From assembly GCA_013289765.1 (NCBI GenBank), contig JABCZI010000001.1, positions 372,001 to 436,000 of the forward strand: a stretch of DNA of 64,000 nt. Direction: 5' to 3'. A model generated the notes under the pieces. That model saw only the letters and a list, made by a program, of their open reading frames with translations. It was not told the origin of the DNA and made no database searches. The DNA is from Acidobacteriota bacterium. Lineage in GTDB: Bacteria; Acidobacteriota; Terriglobia; Terriglobales; Acidobacteriaceae. A program made the translations under genes and the position numbers. Shown here piece by piece: positions 35,591 to 44,942 of this stretch. Within the stretch, counting starts at the first letter, position 1, and every line of letters begins with the position of its first letter.

Positions 35591-37648
35591 ATGTTGCTTG
35601 CTGCGCGCCTGGCATTCGTCTGCCTACCATTCTTTCTCGTTGCCGTTGTTTCAGCCCAAAGTATCAACGTATCTCAACCCACCATGTGGGCGTCCAAGCC
35701 AGATGTAGCCGCCTTTGAGAAAATCGAAAATGACCGCCTCGCTGCCGGCCAGCGTGCGATCGATACTTTGATCGCTGCGAAAGGCCCGCGCACAGTTGAA
35801 AACACGCTCATTCCCTATGACGAGGCCGTTCGCCAGAATAATTCCGCCGGATATCTTGCCGGCCTCATGGAGCAGGTCCATCCCGAAGCTGCGTTCCGCG
35901 ATCACGCCACGGCCATGCTCACGAAAGTCAGCGCCGCGCAAACGGCAATCGCTCTGAACCACGACGTTTATAATGCGCTCGCCGCCCTCGATCTTTCGAA
36001 GGTCGACGCCGCCACGCGTTATTACGTTCAACGGCAGCTTCTGGAATTCCGTCTCGCCGGGGTCGACAAAGACGACGCTACCCGCGCCCGTCTCAAGAAA
36101 CTCAACGATCAGTCCACCGAAGAGCAATCCATGCTCGATCGCAATATTTCCGACGGCCAGAAAACAATCGAGGCCGATCCCTCGGAACTCGATGGCCTGC
36201 CGCAGGATTACATCGAGCGTCACAAGCCCGCAGCCGATGGCAAGATCCATATCACCACTGATTACCCCGATGCCTTGCCCGTCTTCAGTTTCGCGAAGAG
36301 TGATGCCCTGCGTCGAAGACTCGCCGTCGCCTTCAACACTCGTGCGTACCCGAAAAATCAGGAAGTCCTCACCAGCCTGATGAAGACTCGTTACGAAATC
36401 GCCACGCTACTCGGCTTTTCCAACTGGGCAGATTACAACGCCGCCGACAAGATGATGGCAAAGGGCAGCAACATTGCCGACTTTATCCGGCAGGTGAACG
36501 ACTCTTCCCTGCCGCTCGCCAAGCGTGAATTTGAAATGCTGCTCGCCGAAAAACAGAAGACAGATCCCGGGGCAAAAGAAATCTGGGACTACGAACGAGC
36601 CTACCTTTTGGAATTAGTTCGCCGGTCCAAGTACGATTTCGATTCTCAATCGGTGCGTCCTTATTTTCCTTTCGTGCAGGTGAAGCAGGGGATCCTTGAC
36701 GCTGCCGCGGAACTGTTCCATGTCAGCTTCCAACAGGAATTGAATGTTCCCTCATGGGATCCTTCCGTTGAGACCTGGATTGTCATCGACAGCGGCAAAC
36801 CGATCGGCCGTTTTTATCTCGACATGCACCCACGCCCCGGCAAGTTCAGCCACGCCGAAATGGCGCCGGTGCTCGATGGTATTCGCGGCAAGCAACTTCC
36901 CGAAGCCATTCTGGTATGCAACTTTCCCGTGCCCACCGCTACGGATCCTGGCCTGATGGATTATGGCGACGTGGAAACTTTCTTCCACGAATTCGGACAT
37001 CTCATGCACCATATCCTCGGCGGCCAGCAATCATGGGCCGGCATCACCGGCATCAGCATGGAATCCGATTTCGTGGAAGCTCCGTCGCAGATGCTCGAAG
37101 AATGGATTCGCAGCCCACAAGTCCTCGCCAAGTTTGCCCGGCACTACAAAACTGGCGAACCCATTCCCGCCGACCTCGTGGTTCGCGCCAACCGCGCCTC
37201 AGCCTTTGGACGCGGTGCCTGGATCGCGCGTCAAAATGCGCTCACCGCCATTTCCTATGGCATCTATAAAACTAGCCCTGAAAATGTCGACCTCGATAAA
37301 GTCACACTCGAAGCCAACCGCCGCTATACCCTCTTTACTCCCCTGCCGGAAACCCACATGTGGGCATCCTTCGGACACCTCGGCGGCTACTCCTCCGCTT
37401 ATTACACTTATCTCTGGGACAAAGTGATCGCGGAAGATTTCTTTCTGCAATTCGATCACAAGAATCTGCTGGCTGGCGATGCTCCCATGCGCTACCGCCG
37501 CATCGTGCTGGAACCGGGAGGCTCCATGTCAGCCAACGACCTGGTCAAGAACTTCCTCGGTCGGCCGCAGAATATGACAGCCCTGCAGCACTGGATGGCC
37601 GAAGAATTCGAATCCGTCCCGGCTAGCTCAAAGTCATCGGGAGAATAA
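35591..37648 (+). CDS. M3 family zinc metallopeptidase, exported
   Basis: A 685-residue oligopeptidase. The signal peptide LLAARLAFVCLPFFLVAVVSAQ indicates export to the periplasm, unlike cytoplasmic OpdA. The zinc site is His466-Glu-Phe-Gly-His470 in VETFFHEFGHLMHHILGG, with the third ligand Glu expected in SMESDFVEAPSQMLEEW about 25 residues later. YYTYLWDKVIAEDFF near the C-terminus is typical of M3 peptidases. It would cut short peptides outside the cytoplasm. It stands alone, divergent from the DUF5916 gene, with a 253-bp shared promoter region. Confidence 0.93.
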   Translation: MLLAARLAFVCLPFFLVAVVSAQSINVSQPTMWASKPDVAAFEKIENDRLAAGQRAIDTLIAAKGPRTVENTLIPYDEAVRQNNSAGYLAGLMEQVHPEAAFRDHATAMLTKVSAAQTAIALNHDVYNALAALDLSKVDAATRYYVQRQLLEFRLAGVDKDDATRARLKKLNDQSTEEQSMLDRNISDGQKTIEADPSELDGLPQDYIERHKPAADGKIHITTDYPDALPVFSFAKSDALRRRLAVAFNTRAYPKNQEVLTSLMKTRYEIATLLGFSNWADYNAADKMMAKGSNIADFIRQVNDSSLPLAKREFEMLLAEKQKTDPGAKEIWDYERAYLLELVRRSKYDFDSQSVRPYFPFVQVKQGILDAAAELFHVSFQQELNVPSWDPSVETWIVIDSGKPIGRFYLDMHPRPGKFSHAEMAPVLDGIRGKQLPEAILVCNFPVPTATDPGLMDYGDVETFFHEFGHLMHHILGGQQSWAGITGISMESDFVEAPSQMLEEWIRSPQVLAKFARHYKTGEPIPADLVVRANRASAFGRGAWIARQNALTAISYGIYKTSPENVDLDKVTLEANRRYTLFTPLPETHMWASFGHLGGYSSAYYTYLWDKVIAEDFFLQFDHKNLLAGDAPMRYRRIVLEPGGSMSANDLVKNFLGRPQNMTALQHWMAEEFESVPASSKSSGE

Positions 37649-37697
37649 CTGGGCTCGCGAGTAGCCTGAATGTCTGTTCGATTTGTATAAGTACAAA

Positions 37698-38042
37698 CTA
37701 CAGCTTGAATGATAGGCGGGGCAACACGCCGCCTGGAACGCTTTCCATATAGTCTTTGTAACCGGGTAGATTCTGTTTGAGAAAAGCGTCTTCTCTCCGT
37801 GCCCTCCATACCGTAATGGCGCAGAAGATCGTGGCTGGGATTAAGGCTATCCATGAGCCAATAGCGAGCGCGCTCGCGGGAATAGCAACGATATTCGCGA
37901 AATAGGCGGGATGCCTGAGGATGCGGTAAGGCCCGCGAGTGACCACGCTATGCCCCAGCTCTGCCTGAAAGTAAATGACCGGCGAGTAAAAAGAATTCAC
38001 GCTGATCGTCCAAGCCTGAAATCCCGAGCCCGCAACATACAC
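37698..38042 (-). pseudogene. C-terminal fragment of an isoprenylcysteine methyltransferase-like protein
   Basis: A 114-residue fragment with the ICMT/PEMT-type motif GHSVVTRGPYRILRHPAYFAN and two membrane helices, ending GYKDYMESVPGGVLPRL. Intact family members have about 180-200 residues with further N-terminal helices. Here the sequence upstream of the GTG at 38042 is the broken end of an ABC ATPase gene, so the N-terminal half is gone. The reading overlaps the out-of-frame continuation of the ATPase. It is unlikely to be active. Confidence 0.75.
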
Positions 38043-38544
38043 CCGTGGTGGGTTCGTCGAGAAATAGCAGGTCCGGATCTCCTATCAGAGCACAAGCCAT
38101 CGCCAGCCTTTGCTTTTGACCGCCCGAAAGGCCGCCGACACGCGACTTTCGCTTTTCATCGAGCTGCACCATTGTGATTACTTGCTCGACAGTAAGTCCT
38201 TGGGGAAAAAAGCTGCGGAAGAGGCGTATCACTTCTTCAACTGTGAGTTTTTCCGGAAATTGCGTTTCCTGCAACTGGATACCAATACGCTGGCGGAGTT
38301 CGTTGGCATGGTCGCGCCAGCTGTGTCCAAGCATCTGGACTGTGCCAGAATCCGGGGAAATGAGCCCTTCGCAGATTTCAATCGTCGTGGTTTTGCCGGC
38401 GCCATTGGGACCAAGCAGACCGAAGCACTCTCCGCGCTCGACCTTAAGATTGAGGCCGTTCACCGCAACAACGTCTGCAAATGACTTGCGAAGCTCTTGG
38501 ATGACAAGTGCGGCACCATTCGACTGCTCTTCAGTGGCCAGCAT
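38041..38544 (-). pseudogene. ABC transporter ATPase truncated after Walker B
   Basis: The first 168 codons encode a normal DRA/CcmA-type ABC ATPase: Walker A GLLGPNGAGKTT (42-53), Q-loop IGIQLQETQF, signature GGLSGGQKQRL (137-147) and Walker B LLFLDEPTTG (159-168). Right after DEPTTG, where LDP (D-loop) should follow, the sequence changes to VCCGLGISGLDD and runs on as a false frame to 37948. The D-loop, H-loop and C-terminus are missing. No permease gene follows. The junction at about 38040 is also where the methyltransferase fragment begins, so one deletion created both fragments. Confidence 0.82.
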
Positions 38545-39014
38545 TCCTCATGTTATTACGGAACAGCATCGAAAGAAAGTGTGCGACGACATTGGATGGC
38601 CGCACTGCTTTTTCTTGAGAAATCAGCCATTGCTATTCATTTCCAGGCAGATTTACGTGACGGATTGTTACATACTCATTCGAAAATGAACCAAGATGAA
38701 ATCTGAGCCACCCAGCTCAAGTTAGCGCTAAAAGGGGCGCATCCCCACTTGACGAACCATTGGTGGTGGGACGAAGTCGAGAAATGGCCGTTGACCGAAT
38801 GAAAGAACTTTTCCCAGGGTTCGCGCAAGATGACTTCTCACTGGTGCACATCGTCAATTCATGTGAAGAGATGATGAAAGTACAAGTTCCCCGCCCGTTC
38901 GTGAGCGCCGTCGCTCCTTATCGCAAGCCAGGCAGAAACAGTCGCGATGGTCGGCGCGAAAGTCGAGATGAATGCACGCCAATAGGGCCCGATGGAATCC
39001 GTGGCTGTCGACCT
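38545..39014. other. Gene-free stretch
   Basis: This 470-bp stretch lies between the truncated ABC gene and the end of the secreted-protein gene on the minus strand. No reading frame has coding character on either strand. The only structure noticed is AGGGGCGCATCCCC near 38731, a short imperfect palindrome. It may be left over from the rearrangement that made the adjacent pseudogenes. Confidence 0.5.
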
Positions 39015-39689
39015 TCAGCGATGGGCGTAAGACATGGTCCAAACCGCCTTATCGCCATCGTGATATTCATTGCCTTCCCAGGGGTCACCGCAGACGTGCA
39101 AATACTCGTAAGGAGTTCCAGCAAACATCACCCAAGCGCCTTTGTCGCGAACCGTGTTCGGAAGGCCATTTGCCGCGGCATCGAAAGGCCACGTGATCAT
39201 CCAATGCGGGCCTATGGGAATAGCGGGACTGGTCTTATCCCCAGGATTAGTATTGCTTCTCTGTGTGGCGCCACACAGCATGTAAATCATTCCGGGCGCT
39301 GTGTTCGTCGGCTTCGGCTTTCCTTGCATGGCATCCATCATCCATCGCATACCCATCGGGTTCATGCACATGGGTGGGTCGCCGATTTTGTTTTCGTTTC
39401 CCGGTGTACAAACCCACTCATTCGTTCCTTGGACGAGAACGGTTATGGTGCCATCGGCAGCTATTTCAGCAACCGTCGCGTCTTTGGTCACATGTTCAGG
39501 TCCGGAGAGGCGGGCCCTCCTAACTCTTGGATCTTCCGCTTTATCTGTCATGTATAGGTCTCCTAGAGCTGGGTCATTGGATACAATCTGTTTCCGTCCG
39601 GTTTCATCACGGAGAATTCGAAATTCGCCGCCGCCGCCCTTGCTGGCCCGATAATCCACGCGCGATCTGAGCGCCAGCTGTGAGCGCAA
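39015..39689 (-). CDS. Secreted protein of unknown family, paralogue 1, signal peptide out of frame
   Basis: The main frame (224 residues from a TTG at 39689) has no signal peptide. In a frame offset by one base, an ATG at 39717 (or 39726) encodes a clean one, KLTVFCLFVALTAGAQ, and stops soon after. Removing one G from the GGG at 39637-39639 would join it to the main frame as SGQQGGGGEFRILRDETGRK. So this is a recent frameshift or a base-call error. The conserved core is shared with the gene at 44273-44875: CTPGN, IGDPPMC, KPKPTNTAPG, YMLCGATQRSNT and IGPHWMITWPFD. Function unknown. It follows the DUF302 gene by 27-64 bp and is predicted to be under the sigma-54 promoter at 40327-40343. Confidence 0.7.
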   Translation of the reverse strand: MRSQLALRSRVDYRASKGGGGEFRILRDETGRKQIVSNDPALGDLYMTDKAEDPRVRRARLSGPEHVTKDATVAEIAADGTITVLVQGTNEWVCTPGNENKIGDPPMCMNPMGMRWMMDAMQGKPKPTNTAPGMIYMLCGATQRSNTNPGDKTSPAIPIGPHWMITWPFDAAANGLPNTVRDKGAWVMFAGTPYEYLHVCGDPWEGNEYHDGDKAVWTMSYAHR

Positions 39690-39753
39690 CGAAAAGACAA
39701 AATACAGTTAGCTTCATTTCAAACATCGCCTCAACATCTCCTGACAGGCGCCG

Positions 39754-40269
39754 CTAACTCGCGATCTTCCGCAGAAGCGGAATCATGCGATCATCCAACT
39801 CCTGTGGAACCGGCGAATCCCTCATTTCGGGGAACTGGCTGAAGAACGAGGTCGGAAGATCGATGTCGATACGCGCGTCCTCCCCGTCTCTTTGCGAGAC
39901 ACAGAAGCGCACCGGGGCTCCAAGGCCGGCCCGTTCGGAGTACCTGAACAGGCCTTGAGCGATAGTCGCATTGCCAAACAGGTAGAACCGGGATTCAATC
40001 GGGATTCCCGCCAATCGCTGCGTTGTACCCTGGTCGAGCCAATAGAAAATCGCGAATTCCGTCGGCTCACCGACTTTCTTCACGTACGCCGCCAACTTTT
40101 CCGAATCTCCGTCGGCCGTCAGGTCGCGCAAAGTCTCGGCGTCATAGTGCTGGAATGTACTCTCGATACGGCTGATCAAGTCCGCAAACGACCTTTTCGA
40201 ATGGATCGTAACGAGTTCGCAGGTAAACGGTGTCTTTGTGACTTCCGCTGTTTTGTCTGTGCTTTTCAT
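39754..40269 (-). CDS. DUF302-like protein
   Basis: A 171-residue soluble protein. It has a DUF302-like pattern: ELVTIHSKRSFADLISRIES at the start, then FYLFGNATIAQGLFRYSERAG and LGAPVRFCVSQRDGEDARID, with DLPTSFFSQF near the end. DUF302 proteins have no established biochemical role and often accompany stress operons. It is the first gene after a predicted sigma-54 promoter (40327-40343), leaving a 5' leader of about 47 bases. It is followed by paralogue 1 of the secreted family. Confidence 0.72.
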   Translation of the reverse strand: MKSTDKTAEVTKTPFTCELVTIHSKRSFADLISRIESTFQHYDAETLRDLTADGDSEKLAAYVKKVGEPTEFAIFYWLDQGTTQRLAGIPIESRFYLFGNATIAQGLFRYSERAGLGAPVRFCVSQRDGEDARIDIDLPTSFFSQFPEMRDSPVPQELDDRMIPLLRKIAS

Positions 40270-40326
40270 TTTTATGAAGCTCTGCTCTGAATTTCAATTT
40301 GGTGAGCGATCACCGATCATAACTAT

Positions 40327-40343
40327 TGCAACCGTACGTCCAA
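40327..40343 (-). promoter_or_regulatory. Predicted sigma-54 promoter P1 (-24/-12) for the DUF302 operon
   Basis: On the minus strand the sequence is TTGGACGTACGGTTGCA. It has the invariant GG and GC of the -24/-12 boxes with the required 10 bases between them, and TTGCA is a perfect -12 box. It points at the DUF302 gene. The activator gene lies just behind it, and an activator-site block sits about 60-80 bp upstream. The matching promoter P2 is at 47435-47451. Confidence 0.8.
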
Positions 40344-40381
40344 TTTGGATGTCGCTGAAAACAGGCTTCGAAAAGGAAATT

Positions 40382-40421
40382 GGAGTGACAGAATCTTAGA
40401 AACTCTCAGAATTCTGCGAGT
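40382..40421 (-). promoter_or_regulatory. Activator-binding block upstream of P1
   Basis: Contains the imperfect palindrome ACTCTCAGAATTCTGCGAGT (40402-40421; core CAGAATTCTG is a perfect palindrome) and GGAGTGACAGAATCTTAG (40382-40399), which repeats the AGAATCT/AGAATTCT half-site. The palindrome is centred about 95 bases before the predicted start of transcription, the usual place for enhancer sites. The same two elements occur at the same spacing before P2. The likely binder is the adjacent Fis-HTH activator. Confidence 0.7.
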
Positions 40422-40433
40422 TGAACGAAGGGC

Positions 40434-43127
40434 TTACCGGAGGATGCGTTTCTCTATCTTGAGCTGTTTGATTTTCAAATGTAACGTCGACGGCGGAATC
40501 CCGAGCTTGACCGCGGCTCCGCGAGGCCCAGCAACTTTCCCTTTGGTTTCCGCAAGAGCGCCTTCTATCAATTCCTTCTCATAATTCCGGAGGTTCTGTG
40601 TGAGTGGGCTCGACGATCCGGTGCGAGGTGCATTTTGGGTTGAAAGCCAGGCCTCATCGATCCAAAAGGTATCCCCGGTGCAGAGGATTACGGATCTCTC
40701 GACGATATTTTGCAGCTCACGAATATTACCTGGCCAATCATAGGACTGGCATAACTTGAGCGTGTTCTTGTCGATCTTGCTGATCTTCTTTTTTCGCGCC
40801 TTCTCCGCATAACGCTTCACGAAGTACTCGACCAGCATCGGAATGTCTTCCCTCCGATCCCGAAGAGACGGCACGTCGATGGGGAAGACGTTTAATCTGT
40901 AAAAGAGATCTGCTCGGAAACCACGTGCGGCTATCGCTGCCGATAGATCGCGGTTGGTAGCGGCGATAATTCGGACGTCAGTGGAAATGACCTTGCTGCT
41001 TCCCACTCTTTCAAACTGGCGTTCCTGGAGCACTCGAAGCAATGCAATCTGAGCTTCCGCGGGAAGCTCGCCGATTTCATCGAGAAAAATTGTGCCGGAG
41101 TTCGCCAACTCAAAGCGACCCTCTCGGCGCTGCAGAGCACCGGTAAACGCGCCCTTCTCGTGGCCAAACAATTCCGATGCGATGAGCGAACCAGGAATCG
41201 AGGCGCAATTTACGCTGATAAAAACCTTGTTTGCACGTTGCGAATGCTTATGTATGGCGCGTGCAATGAGTTCCTTCCCGGTACCTGTTTCGCCCGTAAT
41301 CAGCACCGTAGAATCAGTAGGAGCAACTTTCACGATGCTCGAAAGGACTGTCTTCAACGCCGGGGAGGAGCCCACGATCTCTTCAAACATGAAGACCTGG
41401 TCGATTTGCTCTCGCAACACGAAGTTTTCTTGCCGCGTTTTATCCTCCGCCTGTTTGCGATCGTCGATGTCAGTGGCGGTCGCATACCAGCGGATGATCT
41501 CTCCCTGTTCGTCCCGCAGCGGGTTGTATTGGACCAGGAACCAACGATATTGATCGTCCCTGCTTCGGCGCACTCGTAGTTCGTACTCGAATGGGCCCCC
41601 TCGCGCGAGCGCCGCAGCGCGTTCATCGCGCAATCTCTCCAAATCCTCCGGATGAAAAACCTGACGAAAGTTCCCCGACTTCATTTCTTCTTTCGTCAGG
41701 CCGGTGTACTCCAGAACTGCCCGATTTGCAAACAGAAAGGTTCCATCAGTTCCAATAGCGCCGATCAGCTGAGGTATGGCGTCGATGATGGTTCGAAGCT
41801 CAGCTTCGGATCTGGCTTTTTCTTCGAAGGCCTTCGCTAATTCACCTTCGGCGCGCTTCCGGTCGTCAATGTCAGTCAACAATATGTACCAGCCGGTAAC
41901 ACGACCATCCAGATCGCGCGCGGGGAGCGCGCGAGATTGAAACCAGCGGTACACACCATCGGCACGCCGCTGGCGGAGCTCAAGATCCTGCGGCTGCCCG
42001 GTTTCGAGCCAACCACGATACGCGTCCATTACGCGGGGAAGGTCATCCGGATGGACATGCCCGAAGTTGGGCGAATTTTTCCATTCCTCAATCGTCGTGC
42101 CGAAATATTCCAAGGCTTGGCGGTTGAGAAGTTCGACCTTTCCTGCGGCGCTCAAAGTGAACACAAACCCCGGAATGGTGTCGACGATCAGACGAGAGCG
42201 TTCCTCACTCCCATGGAGCGCCGACTCGTTGCGCTTACGCTCAATCGCAACCGCCGCGATATGCGTAATCTGCTCGATGATCTTTTGATCCTGCTCATTT
42301 GGCCTGCGCGGCTCGCGCCAATAGATCGCGAAGGTACCCAATACAAGGCCATTCGAGGCGAGGATAACGGTCGACCAGCACGCTTTTAGGCCATGCGTCA
42401 ATGCGGATGTGCGCCATCCATACGTGTCCCATCGGGTGTCCGAAGCCACGTCCGAGACAATCACTTGTGTCTTGCTACGCGCTGCCTGAGTGCAGGGTCC
42501 ACATTCGCGATCCACCGGTATGCCTGGGAAGTGGTCGTTATAACTGGATGGGAGGCTGGGGGCAACAGCCTGCTGGATTTCAGAGGCACTTGGATCGAAC
42601 AGGAGGACGCTACAGAGACATCCACTGGCGGTCTGCTCTACAACTCGGCACAGGGCTTCGAGAATAGATTCTAGAGGATTGCCCTTGGCGGTCATTTCCA
42701 GAACGAGATTCTCTCCGGCAAGCAAGCATTCCGCCCGTTTCCGGTCTTCGATGTCGGTGTTCGTCCCAAACCATTTGACAACCTCTCCATCGCTGTCGAA
42801 AGAGGGGGTCGCACGGAAAAGAAACCAACGATACACGCCGTCGAAACGGCGCAAGCGCGCTTCCATCTCACCTGGCGCGCCAGAAGTCAGAACCGATCGC
42901 CAGTAATCCACGAGTCCATTCACGTCGTCCGGGTGAAGGGCAACCGTCCAGCCCCAATCATGAGCCTGTTCGGTTGAGAGACCGGTATAGTCGAGCCAGC
43001 GCTGGTTGAAGAAATCAGCGGATCCGTCCGAACGAGCGGACCACGCGAGGGTCGGGATTGCGTCAACCACAAGGCGAACGTTCTGCGCTTGCCGAGCCAG
43101 ATCAGAGGTGTGGGCTGCAGATGCCAT
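40434..43127 (-). CDS. Sigma-54-dependent activator with PAS-GAF-PAS-PAS sensor region
   Basis: An 897-residue cytoplasmic enhancer-binding protein. Order: PAS (about 15-130), GAF (about 140-300, with [13 protein letters not shown]), PAS (about 310-430), PAS (about 435-560), AAA+ (about 585-815) and Fis-type HTH (about 850-895, [20 protein letters not shown]). The AAA+ core is complete: Walker [28 protein letters not shown], Walker [12 protein letters not shown] and [11 protein letters not shown]. There is no receiver and no membrane helix, so it probably senses a small soluble ligand or redox cue through PAS/GAF. It lies between two operons whose promoters P1 and P2 carry the same activator block, so it is the likely controller of both. 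It follows the epoxide hydrolase gene by 84 bp and may be autoregulated through P2. Confidence 0.92.
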   Translation of the reverse strand: MASAAHTSDLARQAQNVRLVVDAIPTLAWSARSDGSADFFNQRWLDYTGLSTEQAHDWGWTVALHPDDVNGLVDYWRSVLTSGAPGEMEARLRRFDGVYRWFLFRATPSFDSDGEVVKWFGTNTDIEDRKRAECLLAGENLVLEMTAKGNPLESILEALCRVVEQTASGCLCSVLLFDPSASEIQQAVAPSLPSSYNDHFPGIPVDRECGPCTQAARSKTQVIVSDVASDTRWDTYGWRTSALTHGLKACWSTVILASNGLVLGTFAIYWREPRRPNEQDQKIIEQITHIAAVAIERKRNESALHGSEERSRLIVDTIPGFVFTLSAAGKVELLNRQALEYFGTTIEEWKNSPNFGHVHPDDLPRVMDAYRGWLETGQPQDLELRQRRADGVYRWFQSRALPARDLDGRVTGWYILLTDIDDRKRAEGELAKAFEEKARSEAELRTIIDAIPQLIGAIGTDGTFLFANRAVLEYTGLTKEEMKSGNFRQVFHPEDLERLRDERAAALARGGPFEYELRVRRSRDDQYRWFLVQYNPLRDEQGEIIRWYATATDIDDRKQAEDKTRQENFVLREQIDQVFMFEEIVGSSPALKTVLSSIVKVAPTDSTVLITGETGTGKELIARAIHKHSQRANKVFISVNCASIPGSLIASELFGHEKGAFTGALQRREGRFELANSGTIFLDEIGELPAEAQIALLRVLQERQFERVGSSKVISTDVRIIAATNRDLSAAIAARGFRADLFYRLNVFPIDVPSLRDRREDIPMLVEYFVKRYAEKARKKKISKIDKNTLKLCQSYDWPGNIRELQNIVERSVILCTGDTFWIDEAWLSTQNAPRTGSSSPLTQNLRNYEKELIEGALAETKGKVAGPRGAAVKLGIPPSTLHLKIKQLKIEKRILR

Positions 43128-43211
43128 GTCGCATTTGATGCCCTCGCGTAACCAAAGGTATCAAGTGCGTTCAGGCTGATTCTGGCGGGCCAGGAAATCG
43201 ACCGGCACGTC

Positions 43212-44267
43212 TTAGACTGGGTTTACGGTTCGCAGGAACTTCACGAGCTGGTCAGTGACCTCTTCAGAGGCTTCGTGTCGTACCCAGTGGCCCACATTGT
43301 CGATTTCGAGATTCCCCACGAGACCGGGGAGGCCGGCACGAAGTTTTTCGACGGGTGGATAGAGCACCCCCAAGCCATCCGCCTTCCCCGCAATGTAAAA
43401 GGAAGGTTGGGTGATTTTCGCGCCTTTCCAAGCACCGGATAAATAGAAATAAGGTTCGGCGGCGCGGTAGTAGTTCAGGCCGCCGTGAAAGCCGGTACGC
43501 TGGAATTCACTGACGTTATGAGCGACGTAATCTGGTTCCGCCCATGAGGGCAACGGCCCTGGAGCCGGACGATAAAGGCTTCGCGCAGGATCCATAGGGC
43601 TCCACCGCTTGTCCGCTGGAGCAGAACCCGATGCCCAATACAGAACCCCCGGAATGGTGACTGCGGCGTCAGCCCAAATTCGATCGGAATCCGGTCGCAT
43701 CTGCGCGAACATGTAGAAGTCGTTTTCATGGCCGGACTTCCGCATGTGCTCGAAGACACTGACATCCCCACGCGGAACGTAAGGCACGCTCAAGCAGAAC
43801 AAAGCTTTAAATCGATCAGGACGCATCAGCGCAGCGTTCCACGCATGAGCTGCACCCCAGTCATGGCCGACGAGGACAGCGCTGGGGATACTCAGCGCAT
43901 CCAGCAAACCAACTAGATCACCGGCCGTATGCAGCGGCGTGTATAAGGTTGCGTCCTCCGGAGCTGAGCTGCGCCCGTAGCCGCGCATATCTGGAGCAAC
44001 TGCTCGATATCCGGCTGATGCGATGGCTTTCATCTGTCGACGCCACGTATAGGAAGTGTCCGGAAACCCGTGGCAGAAAAGAACGGCTGGTCCTTCCCCT
44101 TGCTCAGTTGCGTGCAAGGAGATGCCATTAGTAGCGATGTCGTACTCCTTGAGAAGGGGGTAATCATCAGACTTTGACTTCTGCGATGCCGGCATTCGGG
44201 CGTAGGTGACAACGCCGGCAATCAGTTGGGCGAACGCCAACTTTTTCATAAAAGTTCTTCTCTGCAT
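43212..44267 (-). CDS. Tat-exported epoxide-hydrolase-like alpha/beta hydrolase
   Basis: A 351-residue enzyme from the ATG at 44267, 5 bp after paralogue 2. The N-terminus QRRTFMKKLAFAQLIAGVV is a twin-arginine signal (RRTFMK), so the folded enzyme should be exported. The hydrolase fold shows the oxyanion motif FCHGFPDTSYTWRRQ, DMRGYGRSSAP, the nucleophile Asp in VLVGHDWGAAHAW, and the catalytic His in NVGHWVRHEASE. This pattern fits soluble epoxide hydrolases; haloalkane dehalogenase or fluoroacetate dehalogenase activity cannot be excluded. Substrate unknown. It belongs to the operon predicted to start at P2. Confidence 0.87.
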   Translation of the reverse strand: MQRRTFMKKLAFAQLIAGVVTYARMPASQKSKSDDYPLLKEYDIATNGISLHATEQGEGPAVLFCHGFPDTSYTWRRQMKAIASAGYRAVAPDMRGYGRSSAPEDATLYTPLHTAGDLVGLLDALSIPSAVLVGHDWGAAHAWNAALMRPDRFKALFCLSVPYVPRGDVSVFEHMRKSGHENDFYMFAQMRPDSDRIWADAAVTIPGVLYWASGSAPADKRWSPMDPARSLYRPAPGPLPSWAEPDYVAHNVSEFQRTGFHGGLNYYRAAEPYFYLSGAWKGAKITQPSFYIAGKADGLGVLYPPVEKLRAGLPGLVGNLEIDNVGHWVRHEASEEVTDQLVKFLRTVNPV

Positions 44268-44272
44268 AATCC

Positions 44273-44875
44273 TTATGGGCGTCCCATGATGTGCACATGT
44301 GCGTATGGCGATCCAGCCCACATGATGTAGGCGCCGGTCGGCTTGTGTGTGGTCGGCAAGCCGGTGGTGTTCGGATCGAACGGCCACATAATCATCCAAT
44401 GCGGACCTACGGATATGGGAGAGCTTGTGGTGTCATAAGGATCAGAATCGCTTCGTTGAGTTGCACCGGCAAGCATGTAAGTGATACCCGGGACACTGTT
44501 CGTTGGCTTGGGCTTATGAGCGCTGAAGTCGGCCGCCCACTGCATCGATGCGGCATCCGCACACATAGGAGGGTCGCCTATAACGCTCGGGTTACCCGGC
44601 ATACAGGTAAAGCCGTTGCTGCCTTGGCGCAGAATTACCGTTTTGCCTTGCGCATCTTTATCGACGATTCGTGCGGACTCAGAAATGTCATCTGGTCCCG
44701 CAGACATTGCCCGAGCGATTTTTTCCTGCGTCGTGTCACCTGCCTTCGCAGGTATTTCGCTGTGCAAAGCCCTCGATTCGGCACGGCCTACAGATCTGAT
44801 TCCAATTACGAGAAACAGAGCCATCGCAGTGATGGCACCCGCCAAGATCTTATCTGTCGAATTTTGGGATCTCAT
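44273..44875 (-). CDS. Secreted protein of unknown family, paralogue 2
   Basis: A 200-residue protein with an N-terminal signal/anchor (LAGAITAMALFLVIGIRSVG). The conserved core, shared with the gene at 39015-39689, has CMPGNPSVIGDPPMC (two Cys), SMQWAADF, KPKPTNSVPGITYMLAGATQ and SVGPHWMIMWPFD, then GAYIMWAGSPYAHVHIMG. Related hypothetical proteins with a GDPPMC/GPHxM pattern occur in other soil bacteria, but no function is known. The His, Met and Cys content of the motifs could suit metal binding; that is a guess. It is 5 bp before the epoxide-hydrolase start. Confidence 0.78.
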   Translation of the reverse strand: MRSQNSTDKILAGAITAMALFLVIGIRSVGRAESRALHSEIPAKAGDTTQEKIARAMSAGPDDISESARIVDKDAQGKTVILRQGSNGFTCMPGNPSVIGDPPMCADAASMQWAADFSAHKPKPTNSVPGITYMLAGATQRSDSDPYDTTSSPISVGPHWMIMWPFDPNTTGLPTTHKPTGAYIMWAGSPYAHVHIMGRP

Positions 44876-44942
44876 CTCTGAACTCCTCTCGTTGATGCCA
44901 TGGCGATCACCCCTCAGCCCTTCATTTCGCGGAATCCGCTTC

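Noticed and set aside
38760-39557. A 265-residue plus-strand frame
   Set aside because: It lies mostly antisense to the conserved secreted-protein gene and is rich in Arg and Ser with no family features, so it is a shadow.
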